Part shown: positions 1 to 12,980 of the stretch, in pieces | Numbering within the stretch: position 1 is the first letter of the stretch | How the letters are laid out: each line of letters starts with the position of its first letter | From: Pseudisothecium myosuroides | Lineage: Eukaryota > Streptophyta > Bryopsida > Hypnales > Lembophyllaceae | Direction: 5' to 3' | Assembly: GCA_951799445.1 (NCBI GenBank) | Contig: OX637290.1 | Span: 2,668,501-2,732,500 of the forward strand | DNA: 64,000 bases | The notes under the pieces: generated by a model | Database searches by the model: none | The model's input: the letters and a program-made list of their open reading frames with translations, nothing else | What the model was told of the DNA's origin: nothing | Translations under genes and position numbers: made by a program

Positions 1-324
1 GATGCTGCAGAGCAATGTTTAGGGAGAACTGCTAGTTAGTTGATTGTTAGCGGGTGAAATTATGAAGAAAAAAAAATTGCAATATGAAAATCCGGTGAAA
101 AAATCTATAAAGTTTTCATTTTGAGTTTAAAAAATGAAGAAAAACCCAGACTCAATACTTGAAAAAATGGTTCAATATGGGAATTATAGGAAAATAGTTG
201 GTAAAACTCAAAAAATACCCCTGACACTGCCATATAGTTTATTTGGACATAGCTACCTTATTACTATTTTCTTGGCAAGCAAAAGCCCATATAAGTTGTC
301 CATATCAAAATAAACATCCACCTT
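1..324. other. AT-rich intergenic DNA, no feature seen
   Basis: No open frame, RNA-like fold or repeat boundary could be supported here. It is the left flank of the long-inverted-repeat element that begins near 325. Confidence 0.5.
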
Positions 325-662
325 TAAGGTACAAACACCCATTAGCGTCCATGTTCCCATTCTTGTACCTTAGACTGGCACTAAATCTGTCCCTAGACTT
401 CTCATTGGTGTGTCCTTGAAATGTTTAACTTTGATTTGTTGATGCATTTGAAGGACACATACCTGAATCTCATTCGTTGACTAGTGATTTTTGCAGATTT
501 CAGTTTTGGGTCTACCTATGTGACAGTTTCAGTGGTCTAGGGAACCGGCACTTTGAAAAATCATAGAAATTACATATCACATCCGAAAAATCTAATTTTT
601 TCTTTGAATATTCATGATTTTCACTCGCTAATACTACAAAAATATCATTTTCAGGAAAAGGT
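325..662 (+). repeat. Left long terminal inverted repeat
   Basis: Pairs with 2948-3296 on the opposite strand over roughly 340 bp with scattered mismatches and small indels. The short open frame at 553-780 lies mostly inside this arm and is not considered a gene. Confidence 0.7.
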
Positions 663-1052
663 GACCCCACCTATACTGAATTGCTTAAAATTGACGGATT
701 TGGGTGTTTCCACCGTAATTCAAACGGAAGACAGTTGGGAAAGCAGTATGCATCAATGCTGCTTTTTTTTGGTGACTTAGCAAGCTCCACCAGAGGCCAT
801 TGTTGACGTGTCTCTGTACTGTACAACTGTGGAGATAGATGGATAGGTAACCAAGACTGTTACTTTCATGTCCTTGGGTGTCAACTTATCACCAAAAAAG
901 ACATGAAAAAATGGACAAGATAGAGTAGCCCCAAACCAACCCAAGTTCAATTATGAACACTAAGTACAATTGTACCCAATTTCACCTTTTCGATCTTAGT
1001 GTAAAAAAAATTGAATTTAAATTTGTAGAATGGTCAAAGTGTCAAATTGGGG

Positions 1053-1524
1053 GTTAAGACTATAAATCGTTGGAATGGGGTTGAAAAATGACGATATTGC
1101 AAAATTGTGTGACGTTCATTGCTTGGACAACTAAAAACTATGGAGTCTCTCAAAACGATACGTACCCACAAACTAAAACTCCTCATAACTTTTGACTCAT
1201 TGATCCAAATTGAATGATTCAAAGCTTCCCACTTCTATATAAATCTAAAGAACCAATTTCAAAATTTTATTTTAAAAAAAATAAAAATTTAAAGAAGTTC
1301 TCTGAGCTGCCCGGGATGCCTCCCGACCAATGAAATTTATATATCATGCAATAACTTTTTAACTATGTAGTCAAAAGTTATGAAAATTGTTGGGCCTTAA
1401 AGCTACTCCTCGGGCACATGTTATGTAAAATTTTCAAATAAAAATAATGAAAACTCCATTTGCAGTGAGCTGCCCCAAAAATGCTATGTTGCCAAAAAAT
1501 GCAACTTGGTCCTTTAGGGGTTAA
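1053..1524 (-). mobile_element. Partial TTAA-type element, reversed copy of the 4107-5033 family
   Basis: The right edge (about 1507-1524) reads GGTCCTTTAGGGGTTAA, the same terminus as the elements at 4107 and 7953. The interior 1130-1500, reverse-complemented, matches 4130-4460 of the first element. A clear left end is missing: GGGGGTTAAG near 1049-1058 may be a remnant. It is nested in the 325-3296 element. Confidence 0.5.
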
Positions 1525-2201
1525 GCTTATAAACATTTAAAATCAAGAGCTATATGAAAATCTAAGATTGACTTTCAAAATGCACCGTAGGCTTGTAATG
1601 TCTTTTAAGGTGGATCCCCCTAAGTCGCGACTTTTTGCTATTGTACCTAGTTGATATTGCTAGACTGATTTTATTTCCATAATTTCTTGTTGGCAAGTGA
1701 AAGGAGGTTCCAACGTACCAAAAAATGCCATATTTGGATATACTGTATGCAAAAAATTTGAAGGGTAAAAAAAATTTGGGTTGATGTTCTAAATTTGTTT
1801 TTTCCACATAGGTACATATTGGTTTTGGAGATGTACCTACAATGATGATGGCGGTTTTGGGTAATTGGTGCATTTGGGAGGGCCCACCTCAAGGATTTAA
1901 GGTGGGTACACCCAAAATCGCACCCTTCCTAAAACCGCCATCATCACTCTGCGTACATCTCCAAAGACAATATGTGCTTATGTTGAAGAAACAATTTTAG
2001 AACATCTAACCAAAAAAACTTTGACAATTCCTAACTTTTGCATATGGTATCCAAATGCAACATTCTTTGGTGCGTTGCAACCTCCTTTACTTGCCAACAA
2101 GAAAATGAATGAAAACTTGACCATTCTAATAAAAGAAACTATAGTATGCACAGTAGCAAGAAGCGGAGGCAATTGAGATTTGGATGCAACTTTTTGGCAA
2201 C

Positions 2202-2477
2202 TAAGGTAGGTACACGCAAATGTGCCACTAAACCTTAAACCGCCATCTTTACTCTGTGTGCATCTCCAAAATCAATTTTGTACCTATGTGGAAGAAACCA
2301 TTTTAGAACCAAACTTTGTTCCTTAATAACTTTTGCATACAATATCCAAATGCCACGTTCTTTGGTACGTTGGAACCTCCTTTCACTTGTCAACAAGAAC
2401 ATATGATAATTTGACCAGTCTAATAATAGTAACTAGGCTCAGTAGCAAAAGTGGCGGTTTGCAGTGTACCTACCTTA
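2202..2477. mobile_element. MITE with TAAGGTAGGTACAC termini
   Basis: A 276-bp element with matching terminal inverted repeats TAAGGTAGGTACAC and GTGTACCTACCTTA. The interior is related to 21212-21484, and related fragments lie at about 1675-1900 (reverse) and 1898-2200. All share blocks such as TACCTATGTGGAAGAAAC and GGAACCTCCTTTCACTTG. No coding capacity. Confidence 0.65.
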
Positions 2478-2539
2478 AATTTGGTAGCAAATGATCCAAG
2501 AATTTCCACCACCATCGCTTTTTCTTTTCTTCGAGTAAC

Positions 2540-2801
2540 TTAGGCTTCGGTCAAGCGCAGACTGACGGAAGACTGCATTGGAGATGCTCGCCGAATGCCG
2601 TCAGTGATGCGGCCCTGCTGCTGCGGCTGGCCCTGTCTGGATGCCGAGCCTTGTGCGTCTGCGATGTCCTTTTGTTGAAGGCCTTCATTCTTTAAGGGAA
2701 CCAGTCTTCCAAGATTCAGCTGTCCTTGGCAATCTGCAGGGAAGTAATGGTCCTCATCTGGAGCAGCGGCAGGGAGCTCTGCAGCAGTGAGACTACTTCA
2801 G
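2540..2801 (-). pseudogene. GC-rich coding-like fragment inside the long-TIR element (possible captured exon)
   Basis: Within very AT-rich surroundings this block is clearly GC-rich and has an open minus-strand frame of about 86 codons ending at a TAA (2540-2542). The product is rich in Gln, Ala, Asp and Ser and contains a short poly-Gln run and LRLTEA at its end. A plausible splice acceptor (CTGCTGCAG) lies at about 2779. There is no start codon. The composition contrast and position between long inverted repeats suggest a gene fragment captured by a Pack-MULE. The donor gene is not recognised. Confidence 0.4.
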
Positions 2802-2947
2802 CAGCAGACTTGAGCAATGAAGAACTTACTGATCATTCCCCTCTTGCAGGACCACCCATAACCGACCGAATAAGCAATTCCAACATGATTTTGGACTCTG
2901 GAGTATGGTGGAAACATCCATAACCGTCAATATTAGCAATTCAGCAT

Positions 2948-3296
2948 AGTTAGAGGCATCTTTTTCCTAAATATAATATTTTTGCAGTATCAGCGAGTGA
3001 ATATCATGAATATTCAAAAAAAAAAATTAGATTTTCCGGAAGTTGTATGTAATTTCTATGATTTTTCAAAGTGCTAGCTCCTGAGACCACTGAAACTGTC
3101 ACATAGGTGCACCCTGAACTGAAATCTGCAGAAATCAGCAGTCAACAAATCAGAGTCAAGTATGTGTCCTTCAAATTCATCAACAAATCATAATTAAACC
3201 TTTGTAGGACACATTAACAAATGTTTAGGGACACATTTAGTAGACCTCTAGGATATAGGAATGGGAGCAGGGACGCTTTTGGGTGTTTCTACCTTA
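2948..3296 (-). repeat. Right long terminal inverted repeat
   Basis: Inverted partner of 325-662 and outer boundary of the 3-kb element. It ends in GGGTGTTTCTACCTTA. Confidence 0.7.
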
Positions 3297-4106
3297 GTGC
3301 AAGGCAAAACAAAAAAATTCAAAGGTGCATTGCAAAAATGACGGGGATTGCAAAAAAATTGGTAATTTTATTGCTTGATTTGAAATTACTATGAATTTTG
3401 GGAGGCAAAAAGTGCTCCGGACCCATGGCCAATGTTTAGACTCTTCCAATTCCAATTATTCAAGAACTTTTTTCTTACTCATTATTTGCTACTTTCTTTC
3501 TCATAACTTGGGACATGTGCCATGAACTTAGTATTAGTTCCAATCTTGAAAAGGAAAAAAAAATTCTAAGCTTCAAAAAAATTGGTACAAACTTGGTCGG
3601 AAATAACTGCACCTATAAGTTGGGTATGGGTCACTTGTTGGCAATGGGTGGTTCAACCTTAATATGACATGGTCTTTGCCCCAATGGCACCACATTTGCA
3701 GGGAACTCAAGACCCGAAAGTGACAAGGAAGGAAAGGGAGCAACACCTAATCCGAGGCACCTTCCATTCTCGGACACCTTAACTAAGGTAGTGTCACTCT
3801 AGTATGCTCGTGAAGCAACCTTTTAAAAGTTGAATTGCTAATTGCATTTGCATTTGGGGGAAGCTAAACTTTTTGAAACAATTTTTAGTGGACTTTTCTA
3901 GGAAGAAAATGATGGAATTGGCATTGAATCCAAGTTGTTTAATATTTTTTGGACCTTTGAGGAATTAGTTATGAATTTTTGAAGTTGAAATATAGTGGTC
4001 ATGAAAAGTGACCACCTTTTGGAATATACACTATTAGCACATTGAAGAAAAAAATGTACCTTTGTAGTTTGCTTTGGGAGCATCAAAAATTTTAGAGCAC
4101 TCTAGT
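3297..4106. other. Intergenic, nothing recognised
   Basis: AT-rich DNA with only short chance open frames in both strands. No repeat boundary or conserved motif seen. Confidence 0.5.
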
Positions 4107-5033
4107 TTAACCTCTAAAGGACCAGTCTGCTATTTTTAGCAACATAGCGATTTTGGGCAGGTACGTGTGACTAGAGATTTTCATATTTTAAGCTAAAATT
4201 TTAATAGAAGGTGGGGACGAGGAATATCTTTCATGTGTACTAAATTTCATGACATTTTGAAACAGGAGTCAAAAGTTATGGCCAAATATGTTACTTTTTT
4301 CACCGGGCATGCAGTCTGGGCAGATCTGAAAAAATCACTTTTTTCAAAAATAAAAATTTGAAATTGGTTTTCTAGAATTATATATACGTGGAAAGCTTTA
4401 AATCATTCCATTTTGATCAATGAGTAAAAAGTTATGAGGTTTTTTAGTTTGCGGGCAATTACAGATTTTCTACTCTGAAATAAACTTTGAAGTTGTTTAT
4501 TTAATTCAATTTTTAATATTTTTTGAAAAAAAAAATTCATAGGATGAAGGTTGTTTATTACAACATTACAACCATTGGGATTGACATTTTTCAATTTCAT
4601 AATTAAATTCTTAACAATTTAGTATTTTGGATCATTCTCTACTTATTTCTACTTACTATTTTTTTTGTATATGTTGTACAATTCCAAATGATTTGAAAAT
4701 TTTTAAGCATGTAGCCAACTTGTTTAGGAAAATAATTCAAAGAAGCACCACCATTTTGGACATTTTTTCATACAAATGTGACCTTGTGAAGTGCAACTGC
4801 CCTATTTTTCGCAGGAACCAAAAAAGGATTTTTGCCAATTCAAATGCTAATATCTTCCAATCGGCATGGTGGAAAATTCTGAAATTTTTTCCACATCTTC
4901 TAAAACTAGTTCACTATAAGATCCTATGGTTACATGTGTCAAAAAAATAATTCAAAAATTTGGTACTTATACTAAAAATGGCAGTTCTTGAGTGTTTTCG
5001 GTGAAAACATAGTCATGGAACTTTAGGAGTTAA
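4107..5033. mobile_element. piggyBac-like non-autonomous element, TTAA-bounded
   Basis: TTAA at 4107-4110 is followed by CCTCTAAAGG. The right end reads CTTTAGGAG then TTAA (5030-5033). TTAA targets and CCC/CYC-starting termini are the hallmark of piggyBac elements. A 930-bp relative lies at 7953-8882 and a reversed partial copy at 1053-1524. Shared interior blocks include GCAACATAGCNATTTTGGG and CATTACAACCATTGGGATTG. The open frames inside (for example 4627-4950) recur in the sister copy but show no recognisable domain and look like repeat sequence, not a transposase. Confidence 0.65.
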
Positions 5034-5601
5034 TCTTGGAATGTTGGACTAATCACTGTGGAAATACATCTTTTTTGGTACCGTGTTCAGAATTTTTTGC
5101 TTAATAAAACACAATCTAACTCATTGGAGGTCATGTTATAGTGCAAGACTCTCCCTTTTTCCCACAAAATTTCAAGGTTGAGCATTTGCACTCAGTCTAT
5201 CTTACATAGAAGGATTTTTTGTCATCCATTGGACACATAAAAGCCACAACAACTTTATCAGGTATAAAATGGGCTTTGAATGAAGACTATTACAATTCAA
5301 AACCACCACAACTTTTCAAAAGCAACCAATGAGAAAGGATGAGTTTTTGGAAGCAATCAATGAGAATGGAGACATTTCATACTTCAAGGGTGTCCATTCA
5401 AGGTTAGTATAGGGTTATGTATAGGCGCTTATCATATGGTTCCAACCAACTTTTTTTTGGCACCACAGGGTTAGATTGCACCATTTCAAAATAAATCTCT
5501 ACATTTTGCCAAATAAAAGTAGTCTTTCTTTGCCAAAATTCTTCCATTTCTATTTTAAAAGTAGATGAAGTTGCCAATTTTGAATGGAAAAGTGCATGAA
5601 T

Positions 5602-5804
5602 CACTACAAGAGAAAGGGGTGTTTTTAGTAGTGTCCTAGACATCACGTCTTTTAAATAACGTCTTTTAAGTAAGTTTTTAAGTAAAATTTTACTAAAAAG
5701 ACAATCTTTTTAGTAAAATTTTACTTAAAAACTTACTTAAAAGACGTTACTTAAAAGACGTGATGTCTAGGACACTACTTAAAACATCCCTTTCTCTTGT
5801 AGTG
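5602..5804. mobile_element. CACTA-type foldback MITE
   Basis: A 203-bp near-perfect palindrome with ends CACTACAAGAGAAA and TTTCTCTTGTAGTG, flanked on both sides by AAT, a 3-bp duplication. The 5'-CACTA ends plus 3-bp duplication are the signature of CACTA (En/Spm) elements. A related element lies at 21946-22117 and a truncated one at 45896. Confidence 0.8.
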
Positions 5805-7952
5805 AATATAGTTGAAAAGTATTAATTGGTCCAAAAAATGGATGAATAAAGGAATATAGTGCTTTAACAAGTTGCCATCCCTGCACTTTCTCAAAAAGTA
5901 AAAAAAAGCCTTTGTTCCAACTTTTAAAATTTGAGAAATTATTACTAGAGTACCGAAAAATTACGAAACTGCTTAGATTGCATTTCTCTTGAGATCACTA
6001 ATAAGTTCATCAAATTTATTTGGTCATTCAACTTTGAAGAAATGGGATTACAAAAAGTGTCACTTTGGGGTGTTAATTACCTTAATCCTCAAACGCCATT
6101 TTGTTGCATTTGGACGACAAACCATTGAACTGTAAAGCTATTGGAATTCAGAAACACTTCTCATTCCCGTTTTCCTTGCTGACCTTTCATGTTGGGTTAT
6201 CAAGAGTATCTCATTGAGTTTGTAGTCACTTGCCAATATTTGTCTTCATGCCAATGAGAAGTTTTGAAAAAAAAACAGACCACCAAATATGCTATTTTAG
6301 TGTATTTTGGGAAGTTGTTGCTCCTTGCTCTAAATGTGAAATTTCTCCACAAAAATGATGTTTTTTGAGTTTGAGCCCAACTTACAAAATGGTCATCTAC
6401 TCTAGTTTCTACTCCAATTTGAACTTTGGAAAAATTCCTAGTATTGAATATTTGATTGCAATTTGAATTTTGGATGTATTTTCAATGTTTATTGAATTAT
6501 GATTGTAAAATGACATGGAAATTGAGTTTACACTATGATTTTTTTCATTGTAATGTACACACATGGTGAAATTTTCAAATTTCTGGAAATAATTTTCTAT
6601 TTGATGTGATTTTTCTTCACTTTTTCTTCAAAATTTAAAAAAAAAATTCAATTTTCCACAAAAAAAAATCTAGTTTTTTTGTGAAATAAAAAAGACATGT
6701 AATTTCATCTCTAAAAAATAAATATAACTTTTTTCATATATGTCTAGTTGCAAAATGGCAACAAACTAAGTTATGGGAGGTGAAGCCTGAAATCAATGAT
6801 GCTAGGTCCATCATTTAGGGGTTAAAAGGTCACCACAATATTGTTCAACAATGAGCAAGGGACGCCTTTGGGAGGCTTGCAATTCATTTTTTGATATGAC
6901 ACGTACCAAATCACCATGCAATGAGCACCTGGCTTTCTTCTTTGCTTCTAATTTTGTTTAGAATTTCAAAATGTATTAAATCCGATTCCTCTAATATTGA
7001 AAACTTGTTGTTGAGATTTTTAAAATTTTGTAACTTAGCTAATTCATTTTGAAATAGTTGGCTTATGTTTTTGAGGGGATGATTTCATTTCTTTCTTTAG
7101 GCTCATGGAAATAATGAAAGGCCACATAATATTATTTGGTAAGGCAAGAGATTCTGTTCTATAATTCTTTAAGGTCTAGATCTTTTTCTTAAATTTTTAA
7201 AATTTTTCTTTATTTATTTTTGAACACATACATTATTTATCAGAATTTCAACAAATTGATCACAAAGGAAGTTCATCCTTTAAAGATTCAAGAATCACTT
7301 GGGAGGTATTTTACTTTGAAGTACTCTATTCATCATTCCAAATATGGATATCAAAGTGCTTAAGGTTAATGGAAACACGAAGGTAAATCATTCTACAATT
7401 ATTATTGTGTGTTAAAAAATTCAACAAATAGGTACATTTTAGGTCTTATCACTTTTGAATTTGTGCATACAATTTAAATTTAAACAATAGTGAAATAATC
7501 CCAAATATAATTTTCAATGGCAAAAAAGTGTTGTTGAGTTTCATGCAAAAAAAGATAAGCTATTCATTAACATAGAACAAATTACTGACAATTAATTTAT
7601 CCTATTAACAAGCGTGGCTCTAATTTTATCAGAGTCCCACTATTTTTAAATTATTGCAGGCTGAATTATTAGTGTAAGATAAGTTTAAACATTTTGAATT
7701 ATTTTGTAAAAAATATTTTCTTGAAGGTATCAAAAACTTCATTAATTTTTACTATTTGGAGTGAAAAATAGGAAAACAATTGACTTAGTATTTGAAAACT
7801 CTCAATATGGGAATTGAAGGAAAAAAGCTAGTGAAACTCAAAAAATGTCTCGAATGTTGGTTTGAATGCTATAAAATATGTTAGCTTTTTAATTATTTCA
7901 TAGGTCTTGAGAGAGAAAAATAAAAAACTTTGACCCTTTATTTTGGATGGGC
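5805..7952. other. Intergenic, AT-rich
   Basis: No supported gene. A terminus of the TTAA family (CATTTAGGGG then TTAA at 6822-6825) is visible. A weak left partner may start at TTAA 6082-6085. Confidence 0.4.
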
Positions 7953-8882
7953 TTGACCCCTAACGGACCAAGCTCCATTTTTTTGCAACATAGCAATTTT
8001 GGGCAGCTCATTACGAATGACATTTTTTTTTTCTTCAAAATTTTAACACAACATGGAGACGAGGGGTAGCTTTAAGGCCCAACAATTTTCATAACTTTTG
8101 ACTACATGGTTAAGAAGTTATTGCATAATATGTTGTATATTTATCAATTCGGGCAATCTAGGCAGATTAAAAAAAAATCACTTTTTTCACAAATAAAAAT
8201 CTGAAATTGGTTTCTAGATTTATTTATATGTGAGAAGCTTTAAATCATTCCATTTTGATCAATGATATGAAAGTTATGAGGAATTTAAGTTTGCGGGTAG
8301 TTATGGATTCTCTACTCTAAAATAAACTTTGAAGTCCTTTATTATACTCAATTTTCAATATTTTTTGAAAAAAAAAAAATCTTAGGATGTTTTTTGTTTA
8401 TTACAACATTACAACCATTGGGATTGGCATTTTTCAATTGCATAAATAAATTCTCAACAATTTAGTATTTTGAATCATTCTCTACTTTTTTCTACTTACT
8501 ATTTTTTCCCTCTATGTTGTACAATTCCAAATGATGTGAAATTTTTCAAGCATGTAGCCAACTTGTCTAGGAAAAAGAATCCAAAGAAGTACCACTATTA
8601 TGGACATTTTTACATAGAAAAGTGAGCTTGTGAAGTGCAGCTGCCCTATTTTTTGTAGGGCAAAAAAAATGATTTTAGTGAATTTGAATGCTTATATCTT
8701 CCGATACATGCGGTGGAAATTTTTGAAATTTTTACCGCATGTTTTTAAGTCAGCATACTACAAGATCCTACTATTAAATGTGTCAAAAAAAAGTTTTTTT
8801 TCAAAAATTTGGTACTTATATTAAAAATGTCAGTTTGGAAGCTTTTTTGGTGAAAACATAGTTAAGGAACTTTAGGGGTTAA
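7953..8882. mobile_element. piggyBac-like non-autonomous element, second copy
   Basis: The left edge reads TTGACCCCTAACGGACC, with TTGA where TTAA is expected (one substitution). The right edge is CTTTAGGGG then TTAA (8879-8882). Interior order and many blocks match 4107-5033 along the whole length, which fixes the element size at about 930 bp. No transposase. Confidence 0.65.
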
Positions 8883-10217
8883 GAGTCTTGTTCATCTTGG
8901 ATCGAACGTCAAAATAGAGAATGAAGAACAAGTGGCATTACGTATAGTACATATCTTTGTTAGAAGGGAGATTCTATGTGATATACCAAATTTAATATTT
9001 ATATAGATTGGTTAATTTTTAAAGATTGAAATGTCCAAAACAAAGATGATGGTGCAAAATAATGGATCTCTCTAGGACATACAGTATTTTCTACTTAGTA
9101 TTTGATTTTGAGTATGTTATTTTTGTCATCCATTCAAAGTTACCAAACATTTGTACTATATAAACTTTAATATTATTTTAAACAAGTATCATGTAAATTG
9201 TAGACCAAGAGAATTTTATGAATTTTTGGTTTTAAAAATGTATTAAGGGAGATTATTTACAATGCAATCAAAGTTTATGAATAATATATACATTTGTTGG
9301 TGATGATATTGGCACATTTAACAATATGAATGTAATTTGTGGTTATAAATCAATAAAAATTTATTTGAACATTATTAATAACAATAATTCAAGAATTATT
9401 TTACAACAAATCTTTTTGAATCATTAAATCTTGAAGTATACCCTTCTGGAGGATTAAAATTTGGTAAATGTAGAATGTAAAGTATATATGTGAACATATA
9501 TAGATAATATTTGAAATTGTAGGAGTTATAGAAAATAATAGTTTAATTGTAGTTTTGGCCATGGAACTCGTTTATATGATATTCAATGAGACATTAAGGA
9601 TTGATTAGCCATTTGCTTGTTTTTTTTCCTTTTTTTTGTGATGGCACATGTATATGGAATATTACATTACTACTAGGTAAGCTTGAACCTATGTCGACAC
9701 TATGCATAGCAAAAGAAATTACTCTTATATTTCAAAGGTTTTCATTGATAAGGTATAAAATATTTTAGTAATGATCTACTATACACAAGTAAATAAATAA
9801 TTAAATGTTAAAAAATTTCTAATGCATAAGATAAAATTTCTCCTACAATTAAAAATTCTTTGTTGATTGGATTTTCCAATACTCTAATGGTTGGAAGTTC
9901 TTTCATAGAGTTTAGGGCAAAAAGATCCATCTTTCATCAAGGTCCTTCTTTACATAGTCAATTCTTCACCAAAATTTAAAACTAACTACACTGAATAGGA
10001 GTATTAAGAAGACCAAAAAATTAAAGGGACTTACTGTGAAAAACTTGCCTCACGGTTAATGCTTGCATTTGTACAAATTGTAATCAGTGAACATTTGTGC
10101 ATGAATGTTGTACTCGGAATACACTTGGTAACCAGTGAATATGCAAAAGTAAATATTTATATAGTGTGAAATGTTGATTAATTAGTATGGATCCCCTTAG
10201 TACCCCTATTCACTGTA

Positions 10218-10611
10218 CATATTCTCAAAGTTGAGAAAGAGAGACAAAATGTATTAAATTTTGAGGTGTATCAAACAAAAAGTAGAGAAGTGGTAAAAAA
10301 ATTAGAAATAATAAATTAAAACCATGATTGGAAGGCTCAAAAAGTTTCTTTAAATTCTCCACTAATCTCTATCAATTTACCACTACTCTATTCTCAATCT
10401 ACAAGTCGCTTGTTTATTTTGAGGAAGTTTCAAGGTTCTAAAGAGTGGTCTAAAGCCAAAACAATGTTGGTGGATGTTGATGAGCATGACACATTCCTTG
10501 GGAATTGTAGGTGTAAAATAGTGCTTGGCGTGAATTAAAGGGATGGTAGAGCAACTATTTGCACCTCAAATCTTAATACATTTTGTCCCCTTTTCTCAAC
10601 TTTCAAAATAT
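10218..10611. repeat. Inverted-repeat pair, possible old MITE
   Basis: About 55 bp at 10218-10275 (core GACAAAATGTATTAA) recurs inverted at about 10553-10611 (core TTAATACATTTTGTCCC) with several mismatches. About 280 bp lie between them. No target duplication was identified. Confidence 0.4.
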
Positions 10612-11716
10612 ATAGTTAGTTTTAAATTCGGTAGAGAATTGACTCTGTGGGAAGGGTCTAAGTAATGACAGGACTTTTTATAGACAACTCTACATGGATT
10701 AAAAAGTAGTTGAAGGTTTTCTTGTGGACATATTAAACGATGTCATATGTAAAATTTAATTACTCATGTAGTTAAAAGTTTTCTCTTGTATAAGATGAAA
10801 AATACTCGTGTAAGAATAAAAGCTCTTATATAAATAGAAATTAAAAAAATAAAAATAATAGAAGTAAATTATATAATCCCCTTAATTATATAAATTATGG
10901 TAGAAAGATTGATTTAAATCCTTCAATAAGGAATTAATTTTGGCAATTTTTTGTTGAGGAAGAAAATGATGATTTTTTGCTAAATATTCTTCATTTTTGA
11001 AGGGATAAAATTTTCTAATTTATCCCCAATTTTTTCTAAAGAAGATATCGTGACATTTGGATGAATGATTGATAATTCATCCTATATCTAAATAGTTATG
11101 AATGAAAATAGCTTTACCAATTTAATGAAGATTGCAAGTGGAAGAGGATTCCAACGCACTTTGACATGCTTTATTTAAATGGACATTGTACGAAATAGTT
11201 TTGAATTTTCAAAGTATTCTCTACAAGTCTATCCAAAATTGATTTGAGGCTCTTATAGGCTCATAATTATGTTCTACTTGTATTCATCTTGCTTAACCAA
11301 ATATTTAAGTTTAATATTGTTTTTGGTCCAACTCTAGGAGTTGCATTTTAAATACTGATGATTTTGGTTTTGGAAAATTGAAAAAAAAATTGTTGGCCTC
11401 CAGTCCCCTACTTAGCTCAAAAATAGGCAAAAATTATAAATAGAAATTTGTGGAGCCTAGGTCTCCGATTGGCAGTCATCAACTCAACTCAAAGGTGGAC
11501 AATGATTTTGGATAGGAATTCATAAAGTCTAGATTCGCTCCAAAGGTAAATCCAATTGAGTTCATCACAAATATACTTCAAAATTATTTAGTAAAAGTGC
11601 ATTTGTGTACCAAATTCAACAAAAATGAAATGAACTACAAATGTAGAATAGATGCAATTGTATATGAAATAAGTATCTCATAGAAGAACCAAATTTGTAT
11701 TACGTCATGAAATTGT

Positions 11717-11767
11717 AGCTGGTCCCTCGGAATAGCTAGTCCCTCGGAATAGCTAGTCCCTCGGAAT
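11717..11767. repeat. Three tandem copies of a 17-bp unit
   Basis: The unit AGCTAGTCCCTCGGAAT is repeated three times in a row (the first copy has one G for A), followed by AGCTAG. Confidence 0.85.
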
Positions 11768-12412
11768 AGCTAGAAATGAGAGAAATAATACTGAAGAATG
11801 GATATTCTTAATTTCACAATTAATTTACTAGTTTTTTGTGAATTTTCTTGGAGAGTGTGGATGGAGGATTTTGAGCGGAATCCTTTAAAAGTTGGTTTGT
11901 GAAATTCATCCACCCATGCTCTCCAATATATAATAGATATTATTGATATTATTAAAAGTTTATTTTAAGGTATTCTGTTGGTATTTTGAATTTGTTGCGG
12001 AGTGGCCTTTTATTAATCTCTAAATGCTTAAGGCTTTTTGGATTTAAAAACATCATTGCTTTGAAGTATTGTAGGTCTAAATGTTGCCAACTGGTATAGA
12101 ATCCTTAGTTGCACAATCTTAGAGTATACGTGCTATAAATGATGTGAATCAAATTTGGAGTCATTTGGCCATATAGATTGCAAGATTATAATGTTTTAGT
12201 ATTGAAATTGAAAAAGGATGCCAAATTTTCTTGGCAATACATTTGGAGGTGAAATTCAATTTCTAAACCTACTCAAATGAAAAAAGTTTAAACTATAAAG
12301 TGCTTCAAAACCAACCTACAAACACATTGATGAAAGAAAATATCATTCAAATGACTCATTGTGTTAGCAAAATGGCTTTGAAATGTCAAAAGTTGCAAAA
12401 AACACATCTGAG

Positions 12413-12980
12413 CTGAACCTCCTTCTACTAAAATGCTTCTTAGACACTCATAAATTCTTGGATTGATATGAAAATTTAACCAAACAAACAAGACTAGTAT
12501 GCACAACCTTCTTAAATTTTTTAGAATTGGAAATGGACACCAAATGAAGAAGAAACAAGTTGCTGAAGTTCACCGTAACCCAAAAATGTCCGGATTTTGA
12601 ACTTCAAATTGCTCCAAAACATTCAAAACAACTTGGATTGACATGAAATTTTTTACTTCAATAAGTAGACTTCAAGGGGAACATAAAACCATCAAATTTT
12701 ATTGAAAACAAACATTAAATGAAGGACATACAAGCTCCCAAAGTTGCAGCCATCAAAATGCAATTTGGTGAACTCAAATTGAACTTGTGAACTTCGAATG
12801 GCCTCCAAAAAATGAATACATCTTGGATTGGTCTGAAAATTTTACCACACAAATTAGAAGAGAGAGTGCAACAAGTTTTACAACAAGTTTTATTGAATTT
12901 GGATATCTGATGCAAAAGTTACAGCACTTCGAATTGGCCTTCCATACTATGTGAGGACACTTTTGGTCCCCTGGGGTTAA
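12413..12980. repeat. Dispersed repeat, copy 1 of a pair with 42474-43048
   Basis: About 570 bp similar to 42474-43048, starting at AACCTCCTTCTACTAAAATG and ending near a TTAA-family terminus (GGTCCCCTGGGGTTAA). It contains repeated sentences of the type GAAAATTTTACCAC, also seen near 49080-49340. Open frames on the minus strand are shared by chance and show no domain. Confidence 0.55.

Larger units (their letters stand above)
325..3296. mobile_element. Long-TIR DNA transposon, MULE/Pack-MULE-like, non-autonomous
   Basis: The two ends are long imperfect inverted repeats of about 340 bp. The left arm (325 to about 662) reads inward from TAAGGTACAAACACCC. The right arm (about 2948 to 3296), reverse-complemented, reads TAAGGTAGAAACACCC and stays alignable through blocks such as GACAGTTTCAGTGG and CACTTTGAAAAATCATAG. 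Arms this long are typical of Mutator-like elements, but I could not find a convincing 9-bp target duplication, so the superfamily is inference. There is no transposase inside. The interior holds smaller nested elements and a GC-rich coding-like patch at 2540-2801. Confidence 0.7.
8883..12412. other. Intergenic, AT-rich, no gene supported
   Basis: Read on both strands without finding a coding region. The only structures are an inverted-repeat pair at 10218-10611 and a small tandem repeat at 11717. Confidence 0.45.

Noticed and set aside
325..3296. LTR retrotransposon
   Set aside because: The long terminal repeats are inverted, not direct, and no gag-pol motif, primer-binding site or polypurine tract was seen.
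4627..4950. 107-codon frame as a gene
   Set aside because: A similar frame appears in the sister element at 8630-8824 only because the repeat is shared; there is no domain and the frame is not conserved in length.
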